This document shows positions 40,814 to 53,559 of a stretch of DNA of 64,000 nt, in pieces. Both the position numbers and the translations under genes were made by a program. The notes under the pieces are model-generated. The model was not told the origin of the DNA. It made no database searches and worked only from the letters and a program-made list of their open reading frames with translations. The stretch comes from Deinandra increscens subsp. villosa (Eukaryota; Streptophyta; Magnoliopsida; Asterales; Asteraceae): assembly GCA_039602395.1 (NCBI GenBank), contig JBCNJP010000006.1, positions 49,343,787 through 49,407,786 on the forward strand, written 5' to 3'. Numbering within the stretch: the first letter of the stretch is position 1; every line of letters starts with the position of its first letter.

Positions 40814-41988
40814 TTATTGATTCAAAATCGTTACCCTGAGTTTTTAACTAACCCATTCGAATCATGCACGAGATAGCATTTTAATTTGTACCTTGATTTT
40901 CAAGATGGAAACAGAAGCACGAGCGAGGGCGTTGATATTGTAACACGAACGGCGACCCGAACCGATCCATTTTCTTCCAAGCATTCCTTGCCGGTGCTGT
41001 GTTCTCAGTGGTGGCTGATGTCGAACGAAAATCCATAAATTTTCGGTCTGGGATTCGAGAGTGATGAATGATGGTAAGACATTGGTAATGGGTATGGGTG
41101 GCGAAGCTGGCAGTGGTGGAAATGGAGTCGGAGGTGTGGTCGATCGAAGGCGGTGATCGGTTCTTTTGTGGGTGATCGAGAGCTTTTAATGGTGATTCAG
41201 AGGTAACTAGAAGTATGATGGATGGCTTAAACTCTCGTAAATGTGAGATGAATCGAATCATGAATTGAAGGCTGTCGGTTACCGGAATAGTGAGCGTCGC
41301 CGTGAACGGTTTCAAACGAAAATCTTAAACCAACCTTGGGGATTTAGCAACATTAGTCCCTTCACATATTTGCATAATGGAAATCTAGTTTGGCAAATGA
41401 CAGAAACGTCCCTCCAGGTTTGTTTAACTAAAAGAAGTTAAAGAAATGACGAGAATAACCCCTAGAAGTTTAAAAGTCGTTAACTAATCCTAACGAAGTT
41501 AACGGATAATAACGTTAACGGTATATATGCGCGCTTTTGCTAAAATATAATTAACGTATAACATTTAGAAAATATAAATCTTGGTTCGCTCATAAAATCA
41601 TAGATATAAACTCATAATTATTTATTGAGTTCACATAAAATGATAACCATGAAATCATAACGATACTATTTAACTCACATACAATCATAAAACTTTACGT
41701 GTAACTACGTGACATATTGTCACATAAAATCATAGCATAAATCGTGTGAATATATATACATATACCACATAAAATCATAAGATGAAATCATAGAATATCA
41801 AACGTTAAGCTTAAGTGAATGCTCGAATAATGATGGTTACACAAACCCTAATTGCTATGGTCAACACAATATAACACATAAATGTTCACACGACATTTAT
41901 AACAATTTAAAATAAATGTTGTCGCGACATTTATATCAGTTTAAGTTTTTTTAAATCAGGAAAAGACGTTAAAAGACGGATTGTCACA

Positions 41989-44900
41989 GTATCCCCTTGT
42001 TGAAGAATTTTCGTCCCGAAAATTGTATAACGTGGTTAATAAGTTGGTCACAAAAGAAAGAAAAATTTTCTAGTTCGTCACATCATCCCCTTGTTGAAAG
42101 AATTTCGTCCCGAAATTTATGTCAGTTACAATTGTTTGAAGAGTCGAATTGACAGTAACGTATCGAAAGAGTTCAGGTTTCCTACTCCAAAGGAGTAAAG
42201 GATGTTACGGTCAAGAATGTGTACCAGATGTTGAGAAAATGTCAAATGTTTGAAAATTTTCATAAGGAACTCAAATTGAAAGTATAGAGAGTGGTTTTCT
42301 TTTATCAAGTGCTTCTATGTGAAAAGTTGAATGGCTGTATTACGGGAATCGTGTCGAGTGGCAAGGTCGAATAGAATGACATGTTAACATTGGTATCTGA
42401 TATCAAAATTTCAATATGAAAAAGAACTATAATATGTCCGAGTAGCCTGCGACTACTGTACCTAATTCTGGAAGTGAGATTTTCATTTTATGTCTGGTTT
42501 TCGGTTTAGGTGTTCGCATCTGCCAATAACCCGGATGAGTTGAAGAGAAAGGAATTTGAGTATGAGGAAGTTGTGTATGTCAAGTCAATCAGTGTTTGTC
42601 TAATAGACTCATTGTCTAAAGAAAACGCGAAGATTTGAATTTGCCTAACAATTAGCAAGTAACATAAAATGACTTAAGACTGATCAAGTTAACACGAGGA
42701 CCCATTGATTGATTTGGTACTTTATGGATTATGACCCATTAAGTTGGCATGATTCATATTAACATTGAAATTCGAAATTCACATTTCATGCAATAACGGT
42801 TCAGATAACGGTTAATATGGTCAACACATACTAGCATGTTGTCTATCATGAGGGTTTTACCATACAACGCATACAATTGTCCCAACACCTTATATACTAG
42901 CATACGACCCTAACATGGCATTTCTTTAGCATATAAGTTCATAAACTAACCAACACAACCCATACAGTGCAAATTTGATGGGGCAACTTCACACAATCTT
43001 GTCATTCCCACCGAGGTAGGAGACTTAGGACCTTGCATGGTGTATGGTTTTCATACCCAATCAAGTTAATACATTCACAACATGTCATTTTCTGGTTCCT
43101 AACACGTTTCCTACGCATAACTAATCATGCAATTCTACGCAACTTGTGTTTAAACCAGCACTACAATGATTGATCAATTTATATACCTTAAACATAGGAT
43201 ACGATTCTCAATTTTTAGCATGCATAAACACGTATGTTTTTATAAGCATTTCTCATGAGAAGTTCATAAGCAAATAAACTATTTATCATGGTTAAAATGG
43301 TTCAAGAGTTGCTATCATGCTAAAACATAACTTGTAACACACTGATGTGACAAAAGGACTGAGGTCTAAAGATAAATCCAATCAAGAACCCATAGTCATT
43401 TAAAAGGTAACACATAGTAGTTTGTTTTAAAAAAGAATTACTCAATTTTGTTAAGAATTGTTCAAGAAATCACATAGACAATTAGGTTCAAATTCAAGTT
43501 GTAGTTCAGCATCATACAACATATCATCATGCACATTACCTTGCTAAAGAATCCAAAAATTTAGAGAGAATATCCAACAAAATAAAAGTGTAACTATGAG
43601 GTACCAAATATCGAAAAGTGATCTGCAAGATTACTCATGGCATCAAGCATGAGAATAAAAAATAGAGGAAAAGCGCACGGCTTAGTTCGTGAATTCGAGT
43701 AAGCGATGGGATAACAAGCTTATGATAGTCGCAACTACACATTCCAAGACTGACATGTGAGTTTAAACTGGCACTGATGGAGATACCAGCGAGGAGGATG
43801 CAAATAACGTAATGGATAGTATAAAATTTAGAGAGAAACATATACGGCGTGCTAGAAAGGATTTGGCAACGAATTCACGTAAATATATATCGAAATGAAT
43901 GTGTTCTTGGATTATACAATCCAATAGAGTGAAACGTCTCGTTAGGAAAATCTTCATTATTTAAGCTCACCGGCATGCTCAATCTCCTTGGTGTCCTTGC
44001 GCTTCATGTGTCATGATTCCTTTCTTGTTAAAACGTCGGTTCAAATGGTCTTCAAAAGTAAGATAAAGCACGAAAGGGTTATAAAAGGGTGTCTACGAAA
44101 CACAAAACATCAGGATGTTCAAAGGTGGATTTGGCTTGGGTTGTCTGTGCATATGTGTCATGCTAGGGTGCGGTGCAGGTTTACCGTGGGTCAAAAGGTC
44201 AAATCGGGTGTTCCATAGAAAAGGATCAGGCCTATCACCTCAGTGAATGCCAGAGAGTTCATAAAAACAAGGCAGCCGACCCAATAGCAGTGTCCCTTAA
44301 ACGAAAGTCGATCTACTCCTTAACACATGCTTCTAAAAATTAGAGTTGATCATTCGATCAGGTGGTTTGTCATTCATAAGGGAAAATCTCTAGCTTTCAA
44401 AACATTGATGTTCATCTGAGTCAGAACTCGCGTCTAAATCATGACAGGAAATTCGATTTTGAAAAGTCTTCTTCTAGACTCGGACAATTGAAAGCATGAA
44501 GTTTTTATTATTTTGGGTATGTCTCTTTTGGTAGGGATACGTAAGGGATATCTGTAATCTCGGAGAAAGTAGCATTAAGCAGTTTTGTCGAGAATATAGT
44601 CCCATTAGATGGAGTTTCTCAAGATAAGGTCCTTGTGTGACTCTAAAGTCAATCCTTAGTCCAGTACTGGTCCCACATTCAACGTTCCGCCAATGTTTAT
44701 ATATAGGGTGTACCGCAGTTAACCCACCACACTACCAGCACCTTGAAGGCGTACCAGCAACTTACCATTACTATCTATTAGTCAAATCACACTGGTTATT
44801 TTTATCGGAAGTAGAGGACGTCAAGTTTTTCCCATACGCTTGAAGGTAAAGGGGGTGAGAGAGTAAAACCTCAATACGTTATGCAAACAAAAGGTGTAAG

Positions 44901-47201
44901 AGTTTTCATTCACAATACTAGAAAAATGCGTAAGGTTTGTTATTCTAGTGAAGGTCGTCGAGAGGTTGGCGCGTGCAGGACGAATATCATAAAGATTCAG
45001 ATTTCAAGAAGATCATGATTTAAGTGGGCCACAAGGTTTAAGTTCAAGCTGGGTTCATAAATGAAGGTTTCCTAAATGGATGTTGAGGATCCGTATACCA
45101 GAAACTTGTCGGTAGTTGTTATGATAGGAGCGTTAATAATGTACAAAAATGTACGGATAACTTGGTGTACTTAATGTGTAAGAAGGGTAAGTAAAGTTTT
45201 ATCGCACAGTTAGCTATCGATTACAAGAAGTTCACGCTCAATGGGTGCAAATATAGTGTCCATATAAAGCTTGGTATTGTTACTGCGATTGAAGCACAAG
45301 GTCGTCTTATCATCAATGGTGTTAACTAGTAGAAAAAATAACCAAAAGTGTAACACCCTTTGGTTCAAAGCTTAGAAGCTTATCCATGACATAAAGGATT
45401 ACAAAGCACGAGAATCAGAAATTGTCGGTTGCTAAATCATGAAAGGTTGAATTATGCAAATAAAAATCGATAGTTCCGGCTCAGGAGATCAATCGGAATA
45501 GTCCTTACGTTTAAACTGGGAGTCATTAGTTTGAACGTCAGGAAAGATTCTCACTAACATTAGTCCCATTAGAGTTAAATATGCTTGTGGTGTCGTAGGC
45601 AGTTTGTACAACCGTGTCGATGTTGTTGGCAACAAGTTTTGGTTTGCACAAGAAAATCAGGGAGTATAAATCTTCAGAGGGTAACTTCACAAGAGCTTTC
45701 AGCAAATAAATACGCCCCGTGCTCACGGTATATGATTTATCCAATTCGTTCATCTAACGTTGTCTAGGTATCCGTCCGGTGAATGCATGTCCAAGTTATC
45801 TCACGATCGTAAAGTTCCAGGGATTGATATGGTCAGTAAGATCGTAAAAATACAATTATGATTCAGGATGAGTTGAAACCAGTCAAGGGTTTCATCGAGA
45901 GTGTTCGTAGTTAAGGAAGACTGGTCATTGAAATACACGAGTGTGACGGTGTCCTACCAGGACCAACTTTTTCATAATATGCTTCAAAAAGGTTCACATA
46001 TGGATTAGAATCCAATAATAAAGGGGCAAAGTCAGGTGCGATAGCGTTTTCAAAGATAGATGACTTCGATTATTCGGTTGAGTTCAACATGTTCAGCATT
46101 TTATACCACGTGAGAAAAAAAAGTTACAGGAATTTGGTCCCAATACAACCATTGGCTTGCCTAGTAGAATTCTTCGGGATTTTCATATACTGCAAATTAC
46201 ATTTACGTGTGCACCCGTAACTGTAATTTACTTTATATGATCACCCTAGTTCCTCTTCTTTCAGCTACCAGGTATGGTGTGGTACATATGAGATATCCAC
46301 AATGTGGTCACTAACCCAAAGTCGTCCTGACTAGAATTTGGTAGAGAGACAAGTTTTCGAGAATAGAATGCTCACTCATATTGCAATGACCCACCCGAAG
46401 CGAGTCACCCAGAAATTTAGCTCAATAGGATCTGAATAGGGTTTATCACGCATACCGACTTGATTGCAATCTGATACATAAAGAGAAAATTTCAGTCGAC
46501 CTGCATCAGGTTTCATTGGGGTTATAAGAATTGTACTCCAGTTGTATTATTTCAGCGCACAACGCGATAAAATCGAGAAAGGAAAGATCTTAAGAGATCA
46601 CAGCAAATGTGATGACGACCAGGATAATGAAAGTTGATATAAGTGCCCCATAGGAAGCCAATTGAATTCATACCCTACTAACTCTAGTGAAGCTAAATAA
46701 TCGCGCTACTAGCACATCGAGATAACATTCCTTGGACGGATGAGTCTAGAGATATACGTAAGGCAAGTATAACAAGAACCTCCTAAGCTAAGATAGTGGT
46801 TTATGGACAAGAAGGGATATTACACCACCTTCCTTATGCAGCATACATCCATAGTATGGGCACTACGCCCAATTGTTCAATCAGGAATAATCCCTAGTAG
46901 CAATCAGCTCGTCAAAAGTAAAAACGTGAGCCTTCGATCTGATTCGTCGTCTAGTTGTACATGAACATTAACCAAGAGGTACACAACTTAGAGAAGTTAA
47001 GGAAAATGACTCAGGACTAACCGGCTCCTCACCGTAAGTATAAGGGGATTGGATGATGTAAACAACAAATCGTAAACCAGGTGCGCGTAGGAGTGAGTAT
47101 CACGATGCATGAGAAAAAAAATGTTTAAGTGTAACTAATGCAAAACAGTTACAGTCTAAGACGAATCTTAGTTCGCTGTAACCAATGCTCTAATACAAAT
47201 C
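41989..47201 (-). other. Element B interior without recognisable coding sequence
   Basis: 5.2 kb in which all open frames are short (none above about 76 codons) and none shows gag, protease, RT, RNase H or integrase motifs on either strand. Next to the left LTR are two copies of a polypurine-region block (complements of CGGGACGAAAATTCTTCAAC and CGGGACGAAATTCTTTCAAC, at about 41993-42022 and 42090-42118). At 42970-43130 the minus strand shares landmarks with the LTR remnant at 52330-52450 (GTATG..., ACCATAC, then GTAGGAATGACAAGATT-like). The remainder is AT-rich, unassigned. Confidence 0.65.
47172..47201 (-). promoter_or_regulatory. Decayed primer binding site of element B
   Basis: Minus strand GATTTGTATTAGAGCATTGG lies directly inside the right LTR. 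It resembles the TGGTATCAGAGC tRNA-Met complement with changes, and sets the orientation of B. Confidence 0.65.
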
Positions 47202-50200
47202 TGTCACACCCCCAAAAATCCCACGCGCGGTAACGCACCGCAGGGAGCGTGACAAACCAGGATCGACTCCATTAGTTACACCAAACGACCAATAATTAAT
47301 AAAAACGTTTCATATTTCATTAAAATATAAATTAAGAGTTTTACAAATGCGGAAGCGTAAACACAAATAAAAATCTAAGTAAAAACATCGCCACCCAAGG
47401 TGACGTGACTTGTCCAAAGACACTAAAAGTGTTTCAAAGTCTCATGCATGCGTACTCGTGATACTCGAACATTTGCAACCTGAGAATAACATGCTAAAAA
47501 GTGTCAACACAAAGGTTGGTGAGTTTACAGGTTTATGAGTTCAAAAACAGTTCAAGTTGTGTGAGCATAATCACTAATATATATCAGATAGCTAGCTAGG
47601 CTATATACATGAAACTTTGCACGTGATGGTCACCGAAGCTGACAGTTGTTTATAGTTTACCTTGTTACGTTGAGGACGAATATAACACCCGTTCGATATC
47701 CAATCGTGTCAGCGCGACTGACCCGGGTGGGGTTTGTCAAACCCAATAGTACTACAATATATTTCCCGCTATCATCACCAAATACTAACGGTACCATGAG
47801 TAGGACTTTGTTGTCTAGTGTGCCTCAGTAATCAGTAATCGTGTGATATATAAAAGTCTAATTATCTCAGTTGTGTAAATCATGCATGTTAATCTCCCCC
47901 AACAGGATTTAAAATAGTAAAATGGGGCCGTGAAACTCACCTTAGGGTGCACAACGAATCCAAATAAACAACACAGCAAGGAGTAGCAAATAGCAATTGT
48001 TCTACCAAACACCTATCGAGCATGATAATATAAGTGTGTGTCCAACATGAGTGACATAGCCTAGACGACCGTTAAATGACGAATAAATCCCAACGTGACG
48101 TGTGTGAGAGTTTCCAACTCCATATGTGACAAAATCGTTTAACCAAATACAGTTGACAATGGCGTTTTAGCCGAAATCATAATGCTCATCAAAATGTGAA
48201 TCAAAAGATATTTATTATACCTTTATAAAACGAGTAGTTAAAATATGTTTATATATATTTATAAATATAATATATATATATATATATATATCTGAACTTA
48301 TAAAATGTTTATATTTCGAAGTACGACCAAAATGTATTATTCGTATACATATTTTTCTATATAAATATAAGGGTTACCAAAATGTTCGTTTTATATTTCC
48401 CAAATACGTATCTTTTTACGTTTACCACATATACATCCTTTATAATTCTTGTCAAAAGCCAATGTTTTATATAATAATCATATTATATGAACCAATGAGA
48501 TAAATATGAATGTAACGATGTTTACGAAAATTTCTACGGGTCCAAAATAACTCGTAAAACAATCGGTGATAGGTTTTGGGGTCATGCCAAGAAAACTAAA
48601 AAAGAAGATTTGGGGGGGGGGGGGCACCGGGTTCAAACCCTGACCTCTGGCTCACACACCAAAGCTCTAACCACTAGGCTAGCAACCTAATTTGTTAAGA
48701 ATTTGATTAGAAAATCTTTTGAATAAATATTGTTGTTAAAATCGGATTTCAGAGAGTAAAAATAAATATTTGAGGTAGCCTGGTTTAGAACCAGCGACCT
48801 CAACCTTTCAATTCAAATTCCGAACTTCTGGGCTAACTCAACTTATTGATTCAAAATCGTTACCCTGGGTTTTTAACTAACCCATTCACAGACCCTTCTT
48901 CCTAAACAAAAACCCTAATTGTGCCATCCGCCATTTATGTATATGAAAACTCATATAATCCAAAGCAGACGTGTTCGAATCATGCACGAGATAGCATTTT
49001 AATTTGTACCTTGATTTTCAAGATGGAAACAGAAGCACGAGCGAGGGCGTTGATATTGTAACAAGACCGGCGACCCGAACCGATCCGTTTTCTTCCAAGC
49101 ATTCCTTGCCGGTGTTGTGTTCTCAGTGGTGGCTGATGTCGAATGAAAATCCATAAATGGTCGGTCTGGGATTCGAGAGTGATGAATGATGGTAAGACAT
49201 TGGTAATGGGTATGCGTGGCGAAGCTGGCAGTGGTGGAAATGGAGTCGGAGGTGTGGTCGATCGAAGGCGGTGATCGGTTCTTTTGTGGGTGATCGAGAG
49301 CTTTTAATGGTCATTCAGAGGTAACTAGAAGTATGATGGATGGCTTAAACTCTCGTAAATGTGAGATGAATCGAATCATGAATTGAAGGCTGTCGGTTAC
49401 CGGAATAGTGAGCGTCGCCGTGAACGGTTTCAAACAAAAATCTTAAACCAACCTTGGGGATTTAGCAACATTAGTCCCTTCACATATTTGCATAATGGAA
49501 ATCTAGTTTGGCAAATGACAGAAACGTCCCTCCAGGTTTGTTTAACTAAAAGAAGTTAAAGAAATGACGAGAATAACCCCTAGAAGTTTAAAAGTCGTTA
49601 ACTAATCCTAACGAAGTTAACGGATAATAACGTTAACGGTATATATGCGCGCTTTTGCTAAAATATAATTAACGTATAACATTTAGAAAATATAAATCTT
49701 GGTTCGCTCATATAAAATCATATATATAAACTCATAACTATATATTGAGTTCACATAAAATGATAACCATGAAATCATAACGATACTATTTATAACTCAC
49801 ATACAATCATAAAACTTTACGTGTAACTACGTGACATATTGTCACAAAACATTGGTAAAACATTGGTGATGGTCGGGTCATGGGTGGCGGAGCTGGCAGT
49901 GGTGGAAATGGAGTCGAAGGTATGGTCGATCGAAGGCGGTGATCGGTTCTTTTGTGGGTGATCGAGAGCTTTTGATGGTGATTCAGAGGTAACTAGAACA
50001 ATGATGGATGGCTTAAACTCTTGTAAATATGATATGAATCGAATCATGAATTGAAGGTTGTCGCTTACCGGAATAGTGAGCGTCACCGTGAACGGTTTCA
50101 AACGAAAATCTTAAACCAACTTTGGGGATTTATCAACATTAGTCCCTTCACATATTTGCATAATGGAAATCTAGTTTGGCAAATGACAGAAACGTCCCTC

Positions 50201-50778
50201 CAGGTTTGTTTAACTAAAAGAAGTTGAAGAAATGACGAGAATAACCCCTAAAAGTTTAAAAGTCGTTAACTAATCCTAACGAAGTTAACGGATAATAACG
50301 TTAACGGTATATATGCGCGCTTTTGCTAAAATATAATTAACGTATAACATTTAGAAAATATAAATCTTGGTTCGCTCATATAAAATCATATATATAAACT
50401 CATAACTATATATTGAGTTCACATAAAATGATAACCATGAAATCATAACGATACTATTTATAACTCACATACAATCATAAAACTTTACGTGTAACTACGT
50501 GACATATTGTCACAAAAATCATAGCATAAATCGTGTGAATATATATACATATACCACATAAAATCATAAGATGAAATCATAGAATATCAAACGTCTAAGC
50601 TTAAGTGAATGCTCGAATAGTGATGGTTACACAAACCCTAATTGCTAAGGTCAACACAATTCAACACATAAATGTTCACACGACATTTATAACAATTTAA
50701 AATAAATTTTGTCGCGACATTTATATCAGTTTAAGTTTATTTAAATCAGGAAAAGACGTTAAAAGATGGATTGTCACA
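47202..50778 (-). repeat. Element B right (5') LTR
   Basis: 3577 bp from TGTCACACCCCC to GGATTGTCACA, matching the three left segments. It has an AT microsatellite (about 48268-48292), a 13-G run (48612-48624), two tRNA-like modules, a 92-bp stretch (48887-48978) absent from the left copy, and a 668-bp tandem duplication. It is followed by TTATG, the partner of CTATG at 8545-8549. Confidence 0.9.
49183..50518 (-). repeat. 668-bp tandem duplication in the element B right LTR
   Basis: GGCAGTGGTGGAAATGGAGTCG occurs at 49227 and 49895, and GTGACATATTGTCACAAAA at 49831 and 50499, both exactly 668 bp apart. The copies differ at scattered sites and small indels near the junction (about 49850-49866). 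The left LTR has one copy, so the duplication arose after insertion or was in only one LTR. Confidence 0.88.
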
Positions 50779-52172
50779 TTATGTTTTTGGAAACATTTCT
50801 TCATACAAATATACACATTTTCAAGTATCAAAATTCTTTTTGTAAAACGCGACAAATACCGTGTATTGACGCGTGGTATAATACGCGTGTTCGAACCTTA
50901 ATAAATAAAATACTTTATTTATTATTTTAAGGAGTTTAAAACCTTACAAATATTTAATAAATTAAATATTTATATTTTCATGACGTTTTATGAAAAATAA
51001 CGTATATTATTCAATATATATTTTTCTAACTCGAAAATTCAATTATTATATATTTATTCAAATATATAATAAATTCCATCAAACTTAATATTATTTATTA
51101 GCCAATGAATAATATCCTAGGATTTCCATCACTATCACCAGATAATAGCTGTCGAGACTTAGCATTGAACATTGGGTGACGTATTCAGTAACTCAAATAG
51201 CCAAACCCTAATACGTTATAACATTACTTTGTAGACGTTTGATAGGCTACAGTCAAATTTCATATTTGTCTGTCAATCTACATATCAAGTGAGTTTTCAC
51301 GGCCCCTTTTACAATATTTTTTTCTAAACTTGGTGGAGAATTCAATGATTGCCATTTCTAAATTCATTTTGTACGATATTATGATAACTGTAACACATAC
51401 CGATTGCATGTTCTTTTAATTTTCCCAATCTGTGTATTCATGTTGATTCATGTTATATGCCGAAATTCCTGCTATTAATTGAATTCAATTAGTTCATTCA
51501 AAACGATATCTTGTGAATAGGTCTATTTGGGTTGACGACCCTGCCCCGACTTGGTCGCTCCAGTCATGACTCCATGGTTATAGTCAAGGGGTACATTAGT
51601 TATTATGGTTATTCGGTGTTCTTGGGGAAGAACATCATGAGTGGGTAAGCAGTTAATTTTGAATTCAAGGTTCATTACTTGATCTTTACAACAATAGTGT
51701 CAAACAAGTTAATATATTGACAGGCCAAACATTTTCAAACACATAATTTCAAAATAGTCAAGTGTCACTAAACCTGTGAGCTCATCAATAATTCTGTTGA
51801 CTTTTTAAATTCTTGCATTCTCAGGTGATTAAAGACTGCAACTCCATGTTTTTCTATTCGGATCCTGCTTGTCATATCATGGTCTACATACTATGTGTTC
51901 TTGCATTACATTTTGGGGGATTTAAACGCATTACGCCTTAGGGTAGTTATGTTTATAAATCTCATGACATTATCTTTTGAAAACTCTATCATGTAACCGC
52001 TACTATTTTTCCACTGCCATGGTTTTAAATATTTAAATAAATGTTTGAGACTTTTATTTTCGAAAGCCAAATGGTTAATTATAATGTACACTTAGACGTC
52101 AATCATTCGTAACCATGACCATGATGCCAAATCAGTCACATGCCCACGTTCAGCCATTCTCGGGGTGTGACA
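50779..52172 (+). repeat. Element A 3' LTR, right part
   Basis: Resumes after element B and ends CTCGGGGTGTGACA at 52172, a TG...CA partner to the TGTGACAACTCG start at 5383. It includes landmarks shared by Tekay-type LTRs of this window: GTGAGTTTTCACGGCCCC (about 51290), GGGTTGACGACCCTGCC (51530) and CCTGTGAGCTCA (51772). No gene. Confidence 0.7.
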
Positions 52173-53559
52173 CAACAATATGAATGTACGATTTCCATGC
52201 TTAACTTGTGATAAGAGTGTGATCTTTACATGGAAATTGATCATAATGCATGAAATATATACTTAACTAATAATTATTAATTATGCGCGTAACTTAGATG
52301 CGAACCATTATATAGATGTATACTAGGTTGTATGAAATATGTTAAATTAATTTGAACCATACGCATGTACAAATCCTGAGTCTCTCACTTAGGTAGGAAT
52401 GACAAGATTTTGTGAGATTGCCCCGACAATCTTACATCGTACGTGTTGGATGGCTAACAATGTTGTGAAGGAACTTGAAAATTTATTTGTATGATAACAT
52501 GTTATGATGTGCGTATTTGTTATACAAGTATTACAATTAACACTTAATAAATAACCAATGCGTTGTCGAGTCAACTTGGTCAACTTTTCGTTGTTTGTAC
52601 ACAACGGGACGTCCGGTTAAACACATTGTGCACTTACACATTTGTGTGTCATAGGTGAAGTCTAAGAGACTCACCGACTTATTTACAAATTTTTGGTTTA
52701 CTTATTTTCACGCATCCAAGGTGAGTTTACAACCCCTACTCTTTTACTTTATTTATTATGGGGGAGAAGACATCCAGTAAAACTCTTTTGTGATGCAAGC
52801 TTAGTAGATTATATACCAAACTTGTGAATAATAGTGAATATAACTTACCATAAACGGAATTCCTTTCGCAGCATACCACTAGTAATGGGGAATAGCGGGA
52901 AATATAAGGTAGTACTACTGGGGCCTGATGAGCTACACCCGAGCTAGTCGCTCTAGCCCAACCGGGAGTTGAACGGGTGTTTTATTGTCCTAAATTTCAT
53001 CATGTGTGGCAACGTATTGTGGGAAAGGCAGAATCATGCAGTCGCCTATAGTGACGCGACACTAAGTGTTTACAAAACTCTAGACTAGCTCTATTGGTAT
53101 TTTAATCTGAACACCGAGACCTTGGTGGTCCAACATATGGTTTGGTCTTGTAGAGACTAACTGCCTTACTTTTGATAACTATTTTTATTATACTTAGTTT
53201 ATTAAACCCGTGAAGTCACCAACCTTGTGTTGACACTTAGCATTATCTTCTCAGGTCCTTAGGCAACTCAGGCTAGGACGCACGCTAAAGGAGTTCATGC
53301 ATCATGATTTATACATATGGTTGTGTTTGAACTTTATTCTATGATAGTCGTTGTTAGGAGTAAAACTATCAAAACTTGTTTTAAACTTTATTGCTTCCGC
53401 TAAACTTGATTTTTGCTTTCGCTAAACTTTAAAACTTAAAATCTGATTTTCAAATGTTTTATGCATATAGAGTCGTTCTGTGTGTTTGATGACTTAAATC
53501 CTGGTTTGTCACAAGTCTCATGCGGTGACACTCCGCATGTGGATTTTGGGGATGTGAGA
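52173..53559 (+). repeat. Remnant of an older long LTR (element D) flanking A
   Basis: The end, GGTTTGTCACAAG...TGCGGTGACACTCC...GTGGATTTTGGGGATGTGAGA, corresponds in order to the complement of the element B LTR start (47202-47265). The block AATAGCGGGAAATATAAGGTAGTACTACTGGG...GAACGGGTGTTTTA (52890-52985) corresponds to 47680-47770 inverted. It is thus a diverged B-like LTR in plus orientation. Its beginning is missing here and would lie left of element A if A inserted into it. Confidence 0.65.

Larger units (their letters stand above)
40450..41988 (-). repeat. Element B left LTR, segment 3
   Basis: Resumes at ATCATATTATATGAACC (as at 48476) and ends GGATTGTCACA at 41988. Compared with the right LTR it lacks 92 bp after 40858 (deletion between short TTCG matches) and has only one copy of the 668-bp unit duplicated there. 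It contains two tRNA-like modules. A 144-codon minus frame (41315-40881) lies in the presumed LTR leader and is not clearly a gene. Confidence 0.9.
8550..50778 (-). mobile_element. Element B: large LTR element without recognisable genes (LARD-like), nested in A
   Basis: Minus-strand LTR element. Own sequence: left LTR 8550-9464, 29511-29883 and 40450-41988; interior 41989-47201; right LTR 47202-50778. The orientation follows from the polypurine-type block next to the left LTR (complement of the GGGACGAAAATTC...AAGGGGAT type) and a decayed tRNA-Met-like primer site, TGTATTAGAGC, next to the right LTR. Flanks CTATG and TTATG form an imperfect 5-bp TSD. The interior shows no gag or pol motif in any frame, resembling large retrotransposon derivatives that depend on other elements (inference). 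Confidence 0.78.
252..52172 (+). mobile_element. Element A: decayed Tekay-like Ty3/Gypsy chromovirus, host of the whole nest
   Basis: Plus-strand LTR retrotransposon. Its own sequence is 252-8549 plus 50779-52172; everything between is later insertions. Order of parts: leader, gag (327-1990), protease, reverse transcriptase, RNase H, integrase, integrase tail (ending about 5330), polypurine tract (5371-5382), and 3' LTR starting TGTGACAACTCG at 5383 and ending GGGTGTGACA at 52172. The gag-protease-RT-RH-IN order defines Ty3/Gypsy. The integrase tail with an EIEVDDRLHF-like block is the kind seen in Tekay/Del elements (family knowledge). The 5' LTR lies left of the window. Many frameshifts, stops and small duplications show it is old and inactive. 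Confidence 0.8.

Noticed and set aside
40881..41315. 144-codon minus-strand frame, partly repeated at 49817-50101
   Set aside because: It lies within the element B LTR and is frameshifted in the other copies; repetition follows from LTR duplication, not from coding constraint.
44637..44843. Short frames in the element B interior as host genes
   Set aside because: All are below about 76 codons, with no domain, no start context and no splice pattern.
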